Part shown: positions 38,056 to 45,157 of the stretch, one piece after another | Numbering within the stretch: the first letter of the stretch is position 1 | How the letters are laid out: the number at the start of each line of letters is the position of its first letter | NCBI RefSeq assembly: GCF_003054705.1 | Contig: NZ_QAYX01000022.1 | Span: 124,001 to 188,000, forward strand | Length of the DNA stretch: 64,000 bases | Direction: 5' to 3' | Source: Opitutus sp. ER46 | GTDB lineage: Bacteria; Verrucomicrobiota; Verrucomicrobiia; Opitutales; Opitutaceae | Program-made: the position numbers and the translations under genes | Notes under the pieces: generated by a model | Databases searched by the model: none | What the model was told of the DNA's origin: nothing | What the model saw: only the letters and a program-made list of their open reading frames with translations

Positions 38056-38727
38056 ATGCTTCCATCCACGCCGCCTTCGCCTCCCGCCCGCGCCGAGATT
38101 CGGCCCGGGGTGTGGATCGATTCGCGGCTGGCGCTCTGGCTGGAGACCGCGCGCCTGTTGGTCGTCGCCGACCTGCACTGGGGGTATGCCGCATCGCATC
38201 GCGTACGCGGCAACCTCCTCCCAGCTTGGGGTGATGACGACATCGAGAAACGGCTGCATACCCTGATCGACGACTACGCGCCCGCCGAGATGATTTGGCT
38301 CGGCGATGTCGTGCATGCCGCCGAGGGCGCCGCCCGCGCCGAACGATTTCTTTCTGCGGCCGTCGTCCCAATCACCGTTGTCATCGGCAACCACGACCGC
38401 TGCTGGCGTGGCGCAGGCACAGCGAACGTCCAGCGCGCCGGGTGCTTCTTTCATCACGGCGACAGACCGGAGGTTGTGCCCGCCGGATACGTTGAGGTCG
38501 TCGGTCACCACCATCCCGCCGTCGTGTGGCGGGACGGTGCCGGCGGGCGGTTGAAACTCCCTGCCCTGGTGGCTGAGCCCAGCCGCATTGTGCTTCCTGC
38601 GTTCTCCCCTTGGGCTGCGGGCGCCAACTGGACGCCGCGCCAGTGCCCCGACAGCACCCTTTGGGCGATCGCGCCTCATCGAATCTTCACCCCTTCCGTT
38701 TCGGAGCGGGTCTGTACCGTCCCATGA
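38056..38727 (+). CDS. pdeM: Ligase-associated DNA damage-response endonuclease PdeM
   Basis: A calcineurin-like metallophosphoesterase of 223 residues, the third enzyme of the repair cassette. Metal-ligand motifs occur in order: VVADLHWGYAASHR (DxH), WLGDVVHAA (GD), VIGNHDR (GNHD), FFHHGD and VEVVGHHHPAV (GHxH). The segment FSPWAAGANW near the C-terminus is typical of the family. The start is 23 bases after the helicase stop and its stop overlaps the next gene's ATG (ATGA), which ties the DUF3108 gene into the same transcript. Confidence 0.9.
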   Translation: MLPSTPPSPPARAEIRPGVWIDSRLALWLETARLLVVADLHWGYAASHRVRGNLLPAWGDDDIEKRLHTLIDDYAPAEMIWLGDVVHAAEGAARAERFLSAAVVPITVVIGNHDRCWRGAGTANVQRAGCFFHHGDRPEVVPAGYVEVVGHHHPAVVWRDGAGGRLKLPALVAEPSRIVLPAFSPWAAGANWTPRQCPDSTLWAIAPHRIFTPSVSERVCTVP

Positions 38728-39608
38728 AACTCAGGCCCGTCATCGCGTTTTGCCTTGGTCTGGCCAGTGGCGTTCTGCCGCTGGTCGCCAATCCCGGTCC
38801 TCCACTGCGGGCGGGAGAGATGCTGCGGTTCTCCGTATCCTGGGCGATCGTTCCCGGCGCCGGCGAGATTGAGATCAACGCCGCCGCCAACGGGCCGGAC
38901 CAGATCAAGATCATCTCGAGCACGACGACCCGCCGCCTGGCGCGGATGCTCCTGCCCTTCGATGCCACGGCCGAGTCGGTCTACGACGCGCGCACTGGCG
39001 ATCTGCTCTCCCTGCATGAGCGGAGCAAGACCCGCGGCAAGGTGCAGGAGCACCTCGTCACCTTCAACTACACCAACCGCCAGGCCAATTATGTACCGGT
39101 GGGCGGTGAAGGTGGCCCGCGGATCCTGGAAATGCCCCCAGGTTCCCCCACGGATCTCATCAGCGCGCTCCTCAGCACGCGGGACTGGAATCTGCAACCG
39201 GGCGACAAACGCGACGTGCTGGTGCTCTTCGACGACGATTTCTACGAGTTGACCATTCACGCGCTCCGCTATGAGGAGGTGCGCAACCGGCTCGGAAGGT
39301 TCAACACCCTCGTTCTGCAGCCGCGGATGGAGAAGACACCGCCCAAGGGCATGTTCAAGCGGGGCAGCACCGTGCAGGTTTGGATCGCCCAGGATGCGCA
39401 GCGTTTGCCGATCAAGTTCGAGGTCGAGTTCAACATTGGCACCGGCACGGCCAACCTCGTGGCGTACAACTCCCCGACGGAGCCTGTGGCAGGCGGTGCA
39501 GGGCCGCAAATCGCGGCGCCGGCTGCGGCCGGGACGATGACGCCCGGCCCCCAGTCCCCTTCGCCCGGCAGCCCGACGAACACCAGCAGCACGGCTCCGG
39601 GGCGCTGA
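38724..39608 (+). CDS. DUF3108 domain-containing exported protein
   Basis: The ATG at 38724 overlaps the pdeM stop by four bases and gives 294 residues. A signal peptide (MKLRPVIAFCLGLASGVLPLVA) precedes the DUF3108 region: LRAGEMLRFSVSWAIVPGAGEIEI, VYDARTGDLLSLHERSKTRGKVQEH and VQVWIAQDAQRLPIKFEVEFNIGTGTANL. DUF3108 proteins are uncharacterised envelope proteins predicted to be beta-rich. The last ~35 residues are a low-complexity Pro/Gly/Ser tail. The functional link to the repair cassette is unclear and may be only transcriptional. Confidence 0.85.
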   Translation: MKLRPVIAFCLGLASGVLPLVANPGPPLRAGEMLRFSVSWAIVPGAGEIEINAAANGPDQIKIISSTTTRRLARMLLPFDATAESVYDARTGDLLSLHERSKTRGKVQEHLVTFNYTNRQANYVPVGGEGGPRILEMPPGSPTDLISALLSTRDWNLQPGDKRDVLVLFDDDFYELTIHALRYEEVRNRLGRFNTLVLQPRMEKTPPKGMFKRGSTVQVWIAQDAQRLPIKFEVEFNIGTGTANLVAYNSPTEPVAGGAGPQIAAPAAAGTMTPGPQSPSPGSPTNTSSTAPGR

Positions 39609-39638
39609 TCGGTCGGGGGGCTGACGGTCACTCGAAAC

Positions 39639-40613
39639 ATGCGTCGCATCCTCGTTCTTCGCGGCGGGGCATTGGGCGATTTTCTGGTAACGCTTCCAGC
39701 GCTCTGGGCCCTGCGCGCGCGATGGCCGGAGGCGCGCCTGGAACTCGCCGGCAATGCGGACGCCGCCGAGCTCGCCCGCACCCGCGGGCTCCTAGACGCC
39801 GTGCACTCGCAGCACGCAGCACGCTGGGCCTGCCTCTATGCGGCCGAGCCACCGCCACCGGATTTCGGGGCGTGGCTCGCGGAGTTTGATCTGATCGTCA
39901 ACTTCTGGCCCGACCCGGATCGCGAGCTCGCGCGAAGGTTCCCGTTGCGTCCAGGACAGCAGTTTGTCCCGGGGGCCGCGATGCCGGAGTGTGCCCCGGC
40001 GTCTGCGCACTATGCAGGCGCGCTAAGGAGTGTCGGAATTGATTCTGCACCTCGTTTCTGCTGCCTGGCGGCCGATCGTATCGTGCCGGAACCCAATGAA
40101 CCACGCGTGGGCGCCGCATCGCTGCCGCCGGCCAGCCAGGAGATTTGGGCGAGGCGTGGAGTCGCCGATCACACGGCTCCCATCGCCATTCACCCGGGCA
40201 GTGGGTCACCTCGAAAGAACTGGCCGGCGGACCGTTGGCTCGAAGTGATCAACCAACTCGAGGCACCGATCGTGCTGGTACTCGGAGCAGCCGAGGAGGC
40301 GCGATGGCTCCCAGCCGGCGGCCCACCGGCCCTTGTCGCGCGTCGAATCGAAGCCGGGACACTGCGGCTGGCGGCGGGGCTTACCCTTGAGCAATTGGCA
40401 GAAGAGCTCCGCTCGTGCCGCCTGTTTCTCGGCCACGACTCCGGTGTGAGTCATCTTGCGGCAGTCGTTGGTACGCCGAGCGTACTGCTCTTTGGCCCCA
40501 CCGACCCCGCAGTTTGGGCCCCACCGGCGGGCCACGTGAAGATCCTGCGACATGGGCCCAACGTGAACGAAATAACGATTCCCGAGGTATTTTCAGCTGC
40601 GCAAGCGGGATGA
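39639..40613 (+). CDS. Glycosyltransferase family 9 (heptosyltransferase-like)
   Basis: A 324-residue GT-B fold enzyme resembling LPS heptosyltransferases. The N-terminus has RILVLRGGALGDFLVTLPALWALR (acceptor side). The C-terminal half has IAIHPGSGSPRKNWPADRW (diphosphate-binding Lys/Ser) and LFLGHDSGVSHLAAVVGTPSVLLFGPTDP, where the Asp-Ser-Gly corresponds to the family's GNDSGP-like motif. It presumably adds a sugar to cell-surface lipid or polysaccharide. It is 30 bases after the DUF3108 gene and is the last gene before a repeat-rich intergenic region. Confidence 0.9.
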   Translation: MRRILVLRGGALGDFLVTLPALWALRARWPEARLELAGNADAAELARTRGLLDAVHSQHAARWACLYAAEPPPPDFGAWLAEFDLIVNFWPDPDRELARRFPLRPGQQFVPGAAMPECAPASAHYAGALRSVGIDSAPRFCCLAADRIVPEPNEPRVGAASLPPASQEIWARRGVADHTAPIAIHPGSGSPRKNWPADRWLEVINQLEAPIVLVLGAAEEARWLPAGGPPALVARRIEAGTLRLAAGLTLEQLAEELRSCRLFLGHDSGVSHLAAVVGTPSVLLFGPTDPAVWAPPAGHVKILRHGPNVNEITIPEVFSAAQAG

Positions 40614-40661
40614 GGCGCATCCGCCTGAGGCGGGACCATCCCTGCGGCAGCGTCGAACTCA

Positions 40662-40874
40662 GGGTCTGTCGCCCGAGAGACGGTGGTGGTCCAACGCCCT
40701 GGGGGTCTGTCCCTAAACCCTGAACGCGTGCGGCTCCGCCCGTGTGCGCACCAAGGGACCGCAATCAGGGTCTGTCCCCTAACGACCGGGGTGCCCGTGA
40801 CGGTCTTCGGGGTCTGTCCCCTGAATCGTCAGCGCCGCGGTCGAGGTCGGACCAATTGGGGTCTGTCCCCTGAA
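40662..40874. repeat. Five copies of a GGGTCTGTCCCCT(G)AA motif
   Basis: Copies of the core TCTGTC begin at 40665, 40706, 40771, 40813 and 40862, spaced 41, 65, 42 and 49 bases. The last three copies extend to GGGTCTGTCCCCT, and copies four and five share GGGGTCTGTCCCCTGAA. Several units are preceded by GGACC or GGTCC, allowing short GACC/GGTC stems. The pattern fits a dispersed REP-like intergenic element rather than a CRISPR, because spacers are unequal and the core is an imperfect palindrome. Confidence 0.7.
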
Positions 40875-40927
40875 ACGGCGGCCGCCGATGCGTTCGGAAG
40901 GTCGGAGGTAGAGAGCGAAGCTCGGAC

Positions 40928-40992
40928 CGAGATAACACGCCAAATCTGGCGCGTTATCGCCGATAACCCGCCAGATTTGGCGTGTTATCTCG
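40928..40992. repeat. 65-base near-perfect hairpin
   Basis: Perfect 24-bp outer arms (40928-40951 and 40969-40992) are continued, after a single C/C mismatch, by GTTATC (40953-40958) pairing with GATAAC (40962-40967) around a three-base GCC loop. Each arm also contains an internal short palindrome (CGCCAAATCTGGCG). It lies between the convergent ends of two genes. It could act as a bidirectional transcription end or be a miniature element. Confidence 0.8.
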
Positions 40993-41072
40993 AACGGGGT
41001 GTCGCGGCTTACTGGGCCCATGGCCAGTCCGGTTCATGATGTCTCGATCCGGCGCGGCCGCCGGCACGCCGG

Positions 41073-41648
41073 TCAGGAGGCGGTGTGCCCCGTTTGCGAA
41101 ATGCGGGCTTTCAGCAACTTGGGATCAACGTGAAAGCGCCAGTGCTTCTGCGACCAGATGGGGCCCGCGTAATCGACGCCGATACGTGGCGTCGCTGCGA
41201 TCAATCGGCGCGGCACGACCACACCCCGGTCCTCCAGCCAAAGCCCGGTCGTCTCCTCGAGCGCTGGACGGGCATTGAGCGTGCGGTCGATCGCCAGTGC
41301 CTTGGTCACGCGGCCTGGTCCAACCGCGCCTTCCACCCCGCGGATCAGCAGCGCGGCCGGCCAGTCTTTCGGACCGACGACGAGGTTGAGCATCTCGTGG
41401 ATGCCATAGCACAGGTACACATACCAGATGCCGCCGGCAGCGTAGAGCGGCTCGGTCCGGCGCGTTCGTCCGGCGCGGGCGTGACACGCCTGGTCCGCTT
41501 CGCCATTGTACGCCTCCACTTCGATGATCATGCGCGCGTCCCGGCGTCCGTCGGGCAAGCGTCGCACCAAGTATTTTCCAAGAACCCAGCGGGCCAGGGA
41601 AATGACGCGTTTATGCTGAAGCTGCGGCGCGGTTAGGCGTTCGGACAT
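41073..41648 (-). CDS. 3-methyladenine/alkyladenine DNA glycosylase (AAG/MPG family)
   Basis: This base-excision enzyme removes alkylated purines and hypoxanthine. The 191-residue protein shows ARWVLGKYLVRRL, the catalytic Glu region MIIEVEAYNGEADQACHA, the GRTRRTEPLYAAGGIWYVYLCYGIHEMLN segment with the intercalating Tyr, and LIRGVEG and GPGRVTKALAID. The last residues, ISQTGHTAS, are slightly shorter than human AAG but normal for bacteria. It is divergently arranged with the MFS gene: the two start codons are only six bases apart, so their promoters must overlap each other's coding region or leader. Confidence 0.93.
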   Translation of the reverse strand: MSERLTAPQLQHKRVISLARWVLGKYLVRRLPDGRRDARMIIEVEAYNGEADQACHARAGRTRRTEPLYAAGGIWYVYLCYGIHEMLNLVVGPKDWPAALLIRGVEGAVGPGRVTKALAIDRTLNARPALEETTGLWLEDRGVVVPRRLIAATPRIGVDYAGPIWSQKHWRFHVDPKLLKARISQTGHTAS

Positions 41649-41654
41649 GCCGGC

Positions 41655-43085
41655 GTGATTCCAACCAAACCCACCTTGAACGCAACCGCCCAGCCTGCCG
41701 CCGGTCGCAAAGAGGATCTCGAGAAGAGCCTCCGGCTCTGCATCCAGGACGGACTCGCCGCGATGCCCATCGTGACGATGTCACTGCCGGTAAACGTCTT
41801 CATCACCGCGCTGGTCACCAAGGGCTGGGTGCTCCCCAAGCCCGCGATCGGCCTGCTCTGCGCCATGCCGTTCGCCGCTAACTTCGTCCAGGTGTTCGCT
41901 GTTCCCTACCTCTCCCGGCTGCGTCCGCCGAAGACACTCACCGTCGTTACGGCATCCCTGAATCTGCTGTGCTGGTTTCTGCTCGCAGCGCTTTTGGAGG
42001 TCGTACCCCGCGACCAGCCCAACGTCGCCGCGGCGTGGTTCATCGGCTGGTTCTTCGTCGCGAGCATCTTCGCCGCGCTCGCCGGTGTGACGTGGAACGC
42101 GTGGATCCAAGAGTGGGTTCCGTCTCGCCTTCGCGGCAAGTATTTCGGCCACCGCAACCGACTGCTGCAGATTTCCCTTCTCTCATTCCTGCTGATCACC
42201 GGCTGGGTGCTCGCGCATTGGGAATACTCGGTGCGTGCCTTCCAGGCGGTCATCGTCGGCTCCGGACTGTTGCGCGTGGCCTCGCTCTATTGGCAATGGG
42301 TGAGCCCAACCCAGCCCCATCGCCATGTCGAAGTGCCCACCCTGTCGTTCCACGCCCAACTAGCCGTGCTCAGGCGCTCTCACTCGCTGCTCTGGTTCAT
42401 CGCATTCGGCGCCACGTGGTCCTTCGCCGCGAACTGCTTCGGGCCGTTCTACCAAGTCTTCATGTTCGAACAGTTGGGGTTCTCGGCCTGGGACGTCGGC
42501 GTGCTCTCGACGGTCTCAGCACTCGGCGGTGCGTTGTCGTTGCCGGCCTGGGGGCGGCTGCTCGACCGGTACGGCAACCGCCCTGTCATGGCCGTATCGC
42601 TGCTCGTATGGCAGGGCGTGAACGTGCTTTGGTGCACGCTGACGCCGAGCAGCAACACCCTGCTCTACCTGATCTGGGCACTCGGCGGCATGACGAGCAT
42701 GGGCGCGATCGCCAGCGCCGGCTTTGTCCTGGGACAGTTCACGATTCTCCTACGGCTGATTCCACTCGAGGCCAAGAGTCTCGCCATCGGCCTTAACTTG
42801 GCAGTCACCTCGCTCGCGGCGGCCATCGCGCCGGTGATCGGCGGTGGCGTGCTGAGCTGGGCACTCACGCGCTGGACCGATGCCGTGGCTGTCTATCACG
42901 CTTGCTTTCTCCTGCAGCCGGTGCTCGCAACTGCCGGGTGTCTGCTGCTTCTGCGGGTGCATGAACCGCAGGCGAGTCCGCTCACGATGGTGTTCGGCGC
43001 GATGCGGAACATCCGTACCCTCAGCGGCGTCCTCGGCCTCGATTTTCTGGTCAACTACGTCTTCTATCGTCCGCCCAAACGATGA
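41655..43085 (+). CDS. Major facilitator superfamily transporter
   Basis: A 476-residue MFS permease starting with GTG at 41655 (MIPTKPTLNATAQPAAGRKEDLEKS). The next ATG at 41763 would remove a conserved-looking amphipathic segment before TM1, so I keep the GTG. About 12 hydrophobic segments can be traced, for example WFIGWFFVASIFAALAGVTW and LLCAMPFAANFVQVFAVPYL. The motif RLRGKYFGHRNRLLQIS resembles the loop 2-3 signature. The substrate is unknown. It overlaps the downstream PfkB kinase gene by four bases (ATGA), which suggests a sugar or nucleoside permease paired with a kinase, an inference from gene order. Confidence 0.88.
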   Translation: MIPTKPTLNATAQPAAGRKEDLEKSLRLCIQDGLAAMPIVTMSLPVNVFITALVTKGWVLPKPAIGLLCAMPFAANFVQVFAVPYLSRLRPPKTLTVVTASLNLLCWFLLAALLEVVPRDQPNVAAAWFIGWFFVASIFAALAGVTWNAWIQEWVPSRLRGKYFGHRNRLLQISLLSFLLITGWVLAHWEYSVRAFQAVIVGSGLLRVASLYWQWVSPTQPHRHVEVPTLSFHAQLAVLRRSHSLLWFIAFGATWSFAANCFGPFYQVFMFEQLGFSAWDVGVLSTVSALGGALSLPAWGRLLDRYGNRPVMAVSLLVWQGVNVLWCTLTPSSNTLLYLIWALGGMTSMGAIASAGFVLGQFTILLRLIPLEAKSLAIGLNLAVTSLAAAIAPVIGGGVLSWALTRWTDAVAVYHACFLLQPVLATAGCLLLLRVHEPQASPLTMVFGAMRNIRTLSGVLGLDFLVNYVFYRPPKR

Positions 43086-43975
43086 CGTCGGCGCCCACTC
43101 CATTTTTCACGCTCACGGGCAACCTCCTTGCTGAGAGCACGCTCGAGTATTCGCGCTGGTCGCCTGGCGCCACCCAACGCGCGGACCGCGAGACGTTTCA
43201 GGTGGGCGGCAAGGGGATCAACGTCGCGAAGATGCTGGGCCGGCTTGGCGTCCCGGCTCTCGCGCTCGGCTTCGCCGGCGGCAGCTCCGGCGCGCAATGC
43301 GAGGCCTGGCTCCGCGACCACGGGTTCACCGCGCAACTATTTTCCACCACCGCGCCCACGCGCCGCGGCACGGTGATTCGGGCACCCGGACAGCCTGAGA
43401 CAACCTTCCTCGGACCTGACGCCTCACCTGACGCCGCCGCGCTGCGGGCCTGCGCCGATTTCCTCGACGCACAGCCCGGCGGACGCGTCCTCGCCCTATG
43501 TGGTAGCTTCCCCGGTTGGAACGACGCGCGTTACGAGCCATTGCGCGACGCCCTCGCGCGGTGGTTGTCCCGCGGCATCCTCGTGGCGGACACCTATGGC
43601 CCGCCCCTTGCCTGGGTCGCGCAGCAGCCGGTCGAGCTCCTCAAGGTCAACGCCGCCGAGTTGCGCACGATCGGAATCGAAGATTCTGCCGAGATTTCCG
43701 TCGCCGCGCTTCGCTACGTCATCACCGACGGACCCAACCCCGTCCGCCTCAGGGAGGGATTGGGGCAGGAGATCCGCGTCTCTCCCCCGGCAATTCACGA
43801 GGTTTCGCCGACGGGCTCGGGCGACGTGATGCTGGCGTGCCTCCTCGATGCCGTATTTCGGCAAGAAAAAGCATTGCGCGACGCTGTTTCTTTCGCCCTA
43901 CCTTTCGCAGCGGCTAATGCGGCGCATCCGGGAGTGGCTGAATTTCCGATACCGTTGAGCGGAATTCAGAAATAA
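43082..43975 (+). CDS. PfkB-family sugar kinase (1-phosphofructokinase-like)
   Basis: A 297-residue ribokinase-fold enzyme. Substrate-side [15 protein letters not shown] (the PfkB N-terminal signature) and the C-terminal [16 protein letters not shown], with the catalytic Asp, are present. The middle has [15 protein letters not shown], the usual KxNxxE-like block. The relative spacing is closest to 1-phosphofructokinase/tagatose-6-phosphate kinase, but the anion-hole motif is TGSGD. It begins four bases before the MFS gene ends. The last TGA is followed by a hairpin just before rplU. Confidence 0.88.
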   Translation: MTSAPTPFFTLTGNLLAESTLEYSRWSPGATQRADRETFQVGGKGINVAKMLGRLGVPALALGFAGGSSGAQCEAWLRDHGFTAQLFSTTAPTRRGTVIRAPGQPETTFLGPDASPDAAALRACADFLDAQPGGRVLALCGSFPGWNDARYEPLRDALARWLSRGILVADTYGPPLAWVAQQPVELLKVNAAELRTIGIEDSAEISVAALRYVITDGPNPVRLREGLGQEIRVSPPAIHEVSPTGSGDVMLACLLDAVFRQEKALRDAVSFALPFAAANAAHPGVAEFPIPLSGIQK

Positions 43976-43995
43976 TCCTTGCTTTCACTTCTGCG

Positions 43996-44016
43996 AAACC
44001 GCTTATTCCGCGGTTT
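43996..44016 (+). promoter_or_regulatory. Hairpin just upstream of rplU
   Basis: A 7-bp stem (43996-44002, AAACCGC, with 44010-44016, GCGGTTT) is followed by TATTT and then the rplU ATG at 44022. The hairpin ends five bases before the start codon, so it either terminates the PfkB transcript or controls rplU initiation. No ordinary Shine-Dalgarno is visible in this gap. Confidence 0.5.
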
Positions 44017-44021
44017 TATTT

Positions 44022-44336
44022 ATGAAAGCGACCATCCGGACCCAAGGCCAGCAGTTCACTGTGTCTGAGGGCGACATTTTGACCGTTAACCGCTACCCTG
44101 GCACCGAAAAGGGCTCGACCGTCGAGATTAAGGACGTGCTGGCGGCCGGCGAAGGCGAGAGCTTCAAGGTTGGTAAGCCGACTCTGTCCGGAGCCACCGT
44201 CTCGGCCACCGTGCTCGAGAACAAGCGCGGCGATAAGGTCGTCGTGTTCAAAAAGAAGAAGCGCAAGGGCATGGAGCGCAAACGCGGCCATCGCCAGGAG
44301 CTGTCTGTCATCAAGATCAAGTCTATCAACGCTTAA
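44022..44336 (+). CDS. rplU: 50S ribosomal protein L21
   Basis: Large-subunit protein L21, 104 residues. The sequence [25 protein letters not shown], then [40 protein letters not shown] and SVIKIKSIN, matches L21 throughout. It is followed by rpmA, the conserved rplU-rpmA pair. The usual downstream obgE is absent: a terminator and an unrelated membrane protein follow instead. Confidence 0.97.
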   Translation: MKATIRTQGQQFTVSEGDILTVNRYPGTEKGSTVEIKDVLAAGEGESFKVGKPTLSGATVSATVLENKRGDKVVVFKKKKRKGMERKRGHRQELSVIKIKSINA

Positions 44337-44340
44337 GGAG
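44335..44340 (+). promoter_or_regulatory. Shine-Dalgarno sequence for rpmA
   Basis: AAGGAG starts at the last two bases of the rplU stop codon and lies 11 bases before the rpmA ATG. It is one of the clearest ribosome binding sites in the window. Confidence 0.7.
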
Positions 44341-44351
44341 ATCACCACGCC

Positions 44352-44597
44352 ATGGCGCACAAGAAAGGTCAGGGAACATCCACCAACGGTCGCGAGAGCC
44401 ACTCGAAGCGGCTGGGCGTGAAGTTGTACGGCGGCCAGAAGGTCATTGCTGGCAACATCATCGTCCGTCAGCGCGGCTCCAAGCTGCACGCGGGCAAGAA
44501 CGTCGGCACGGGTCGCGACTGGACGCTCTTCGCCCTCAAGGACGGCACCCTCGCGTTCGACAAGACCCACCGCACGGTGTCGGTCGTCACGAACTGA
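44352..44597 (+). CDS. rpmA: 50S ribosomal protein L27
   Basis: Large-subunit protein L27, 81 residues, located near the peptidyl transferase centre. It begins [23 protein letters not shown], without the N-terminal extension that Firmicutes cleave, and continues with [22 protein letters not shown] and [15 protein letters not shown] clear SD precedes it and a strong terminator follows. Confidence 0.98.
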   Translation: MAHKKGQGTSTNGRESHSKRLGVKLYGGQKVIAGNIIVRQRGSKLHAGKNVGTGRDWTLFALKDGTLAFDKTHRTVSVVTN

Positions 44598-44620
44598 GCG
44601 TCGCACATATTTAGCTTTCC

Positions 44621-44650
44621 AACGCAGCCCAAACCGGGCTGCGTTTTTTT
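44621..44650 (+). terminator. Intrinsic terminator after rplU-rpmA
   Basis: A 10-bp stem (44621-44630, AACGCAGCCC, with 44636-44645, GGGCTGCGTT) has a five-base loop and is followed by a run of T to 44650. It is the strongest intrinsic terminator in the window and it ends the ribosomal operon. Confidence 0.93.
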
Positions 44651-44718
44651 GTCGATTCGCCAGCCGGTCAGGCTTCGTCGGCTGACGCGTGGACCAGGAA
44701 CCCGAACGACCTCCGGGC

Positions 44719-45123
44719 ATGTCTGACTTCGATTCCCTCGCCGAACTTCGCCGCCAGCGTGCGCTGGTACACGAGCATCTTGCCTGGCTGGACCAGCAGA
44801 TCGCTGCGGCGGAGGAGTCTGGCGGCTCGGCTTCCACGCTGAGTTCGGTGGCCGCCAACGAGTCGATCGGTTCGGGCGCAGTCAAGATGCCTGACGCGGC
44901 ATCCCGCGCGCCGACGACGTCCCATTCACCTGCCGGCTCGGCTGACCCGCGCGAGTTACCGCCCGAGGCTGCCGTCGAGGCCGAGGCCATCATCGAGCAA
45001 TACCGACGGCCGAGTGGCGACGTGGCCCGGGACGTCCGCAGTGGTTGCCTCCTCTATTTCACGCTTGGATTCGTCTTACTCGGCTTGGTGATCGGCCTGC
45101 TCTACCTCGCATTCCGACACTGA
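44719..45123 (+). CDS. Hypothetical small membrane protein
   Basis: I do not recognise this protein. From the ATG at 44719 it is 134 residues. An N-terminal helical segment (FDSLAELRRQRALVHEHLAWLDQQI) looks like a coiled coil. The middle is Ala/Ser/Pro-rich. The C-terminus is one membrane helix (GCLLYFTLGFVLLGLVIGLLYLAF). A GTG at 44689 in frame is an alternative start that would add ten residues. It is separated from rpmA by the terminator and lies 34 bases before the double adenylate kinase gene, with which it may be co-transcribed. Confidence 0.7.
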   Translation: MSDFDSLAELRRQRALVHEHLAWLDQQIAAAEESGGSASTLSSVAANESIGSGAVKMPDAASRAPTTSHSPAGSADPRELPPEAAVEAEAIIEQYRRPSGDVARDVRSGCLLYFTLGFVLLGLVIGLLYLAFRH

Positions 45124-45157
45124 GCCGATCCGCTCAACCCCGGTTAGTTACCCCACA

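Larger units (their letters stand above)
40614..41072. other. Repeat-rich intergenic region between convergent genes
   Basis: These 459 bases separate the glycosyltransferase (plus) and glycosylase (minus) 3' ends. They contain five copies of a GGTCTGTC motif (40662-40874) and a long hairpin (40928-40992), listed separately. I see no gene. Open frames crossing it are broken by the repeats and have no recognisable domain. Confidence 0.6.

Noticed and set aside
40662-40874. Possible CRISPR array
   Set aside because: Spacing is unequal (41-65 bases), the shared core is only ~13-17 bases and no cas gene is present. A REP-like repeat explains it better.
44022-44993. Minus-strand frame antisense to rplU-rpmA
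   Set aside because: Both ribosomal proteins are unmistakable on the plus strand.
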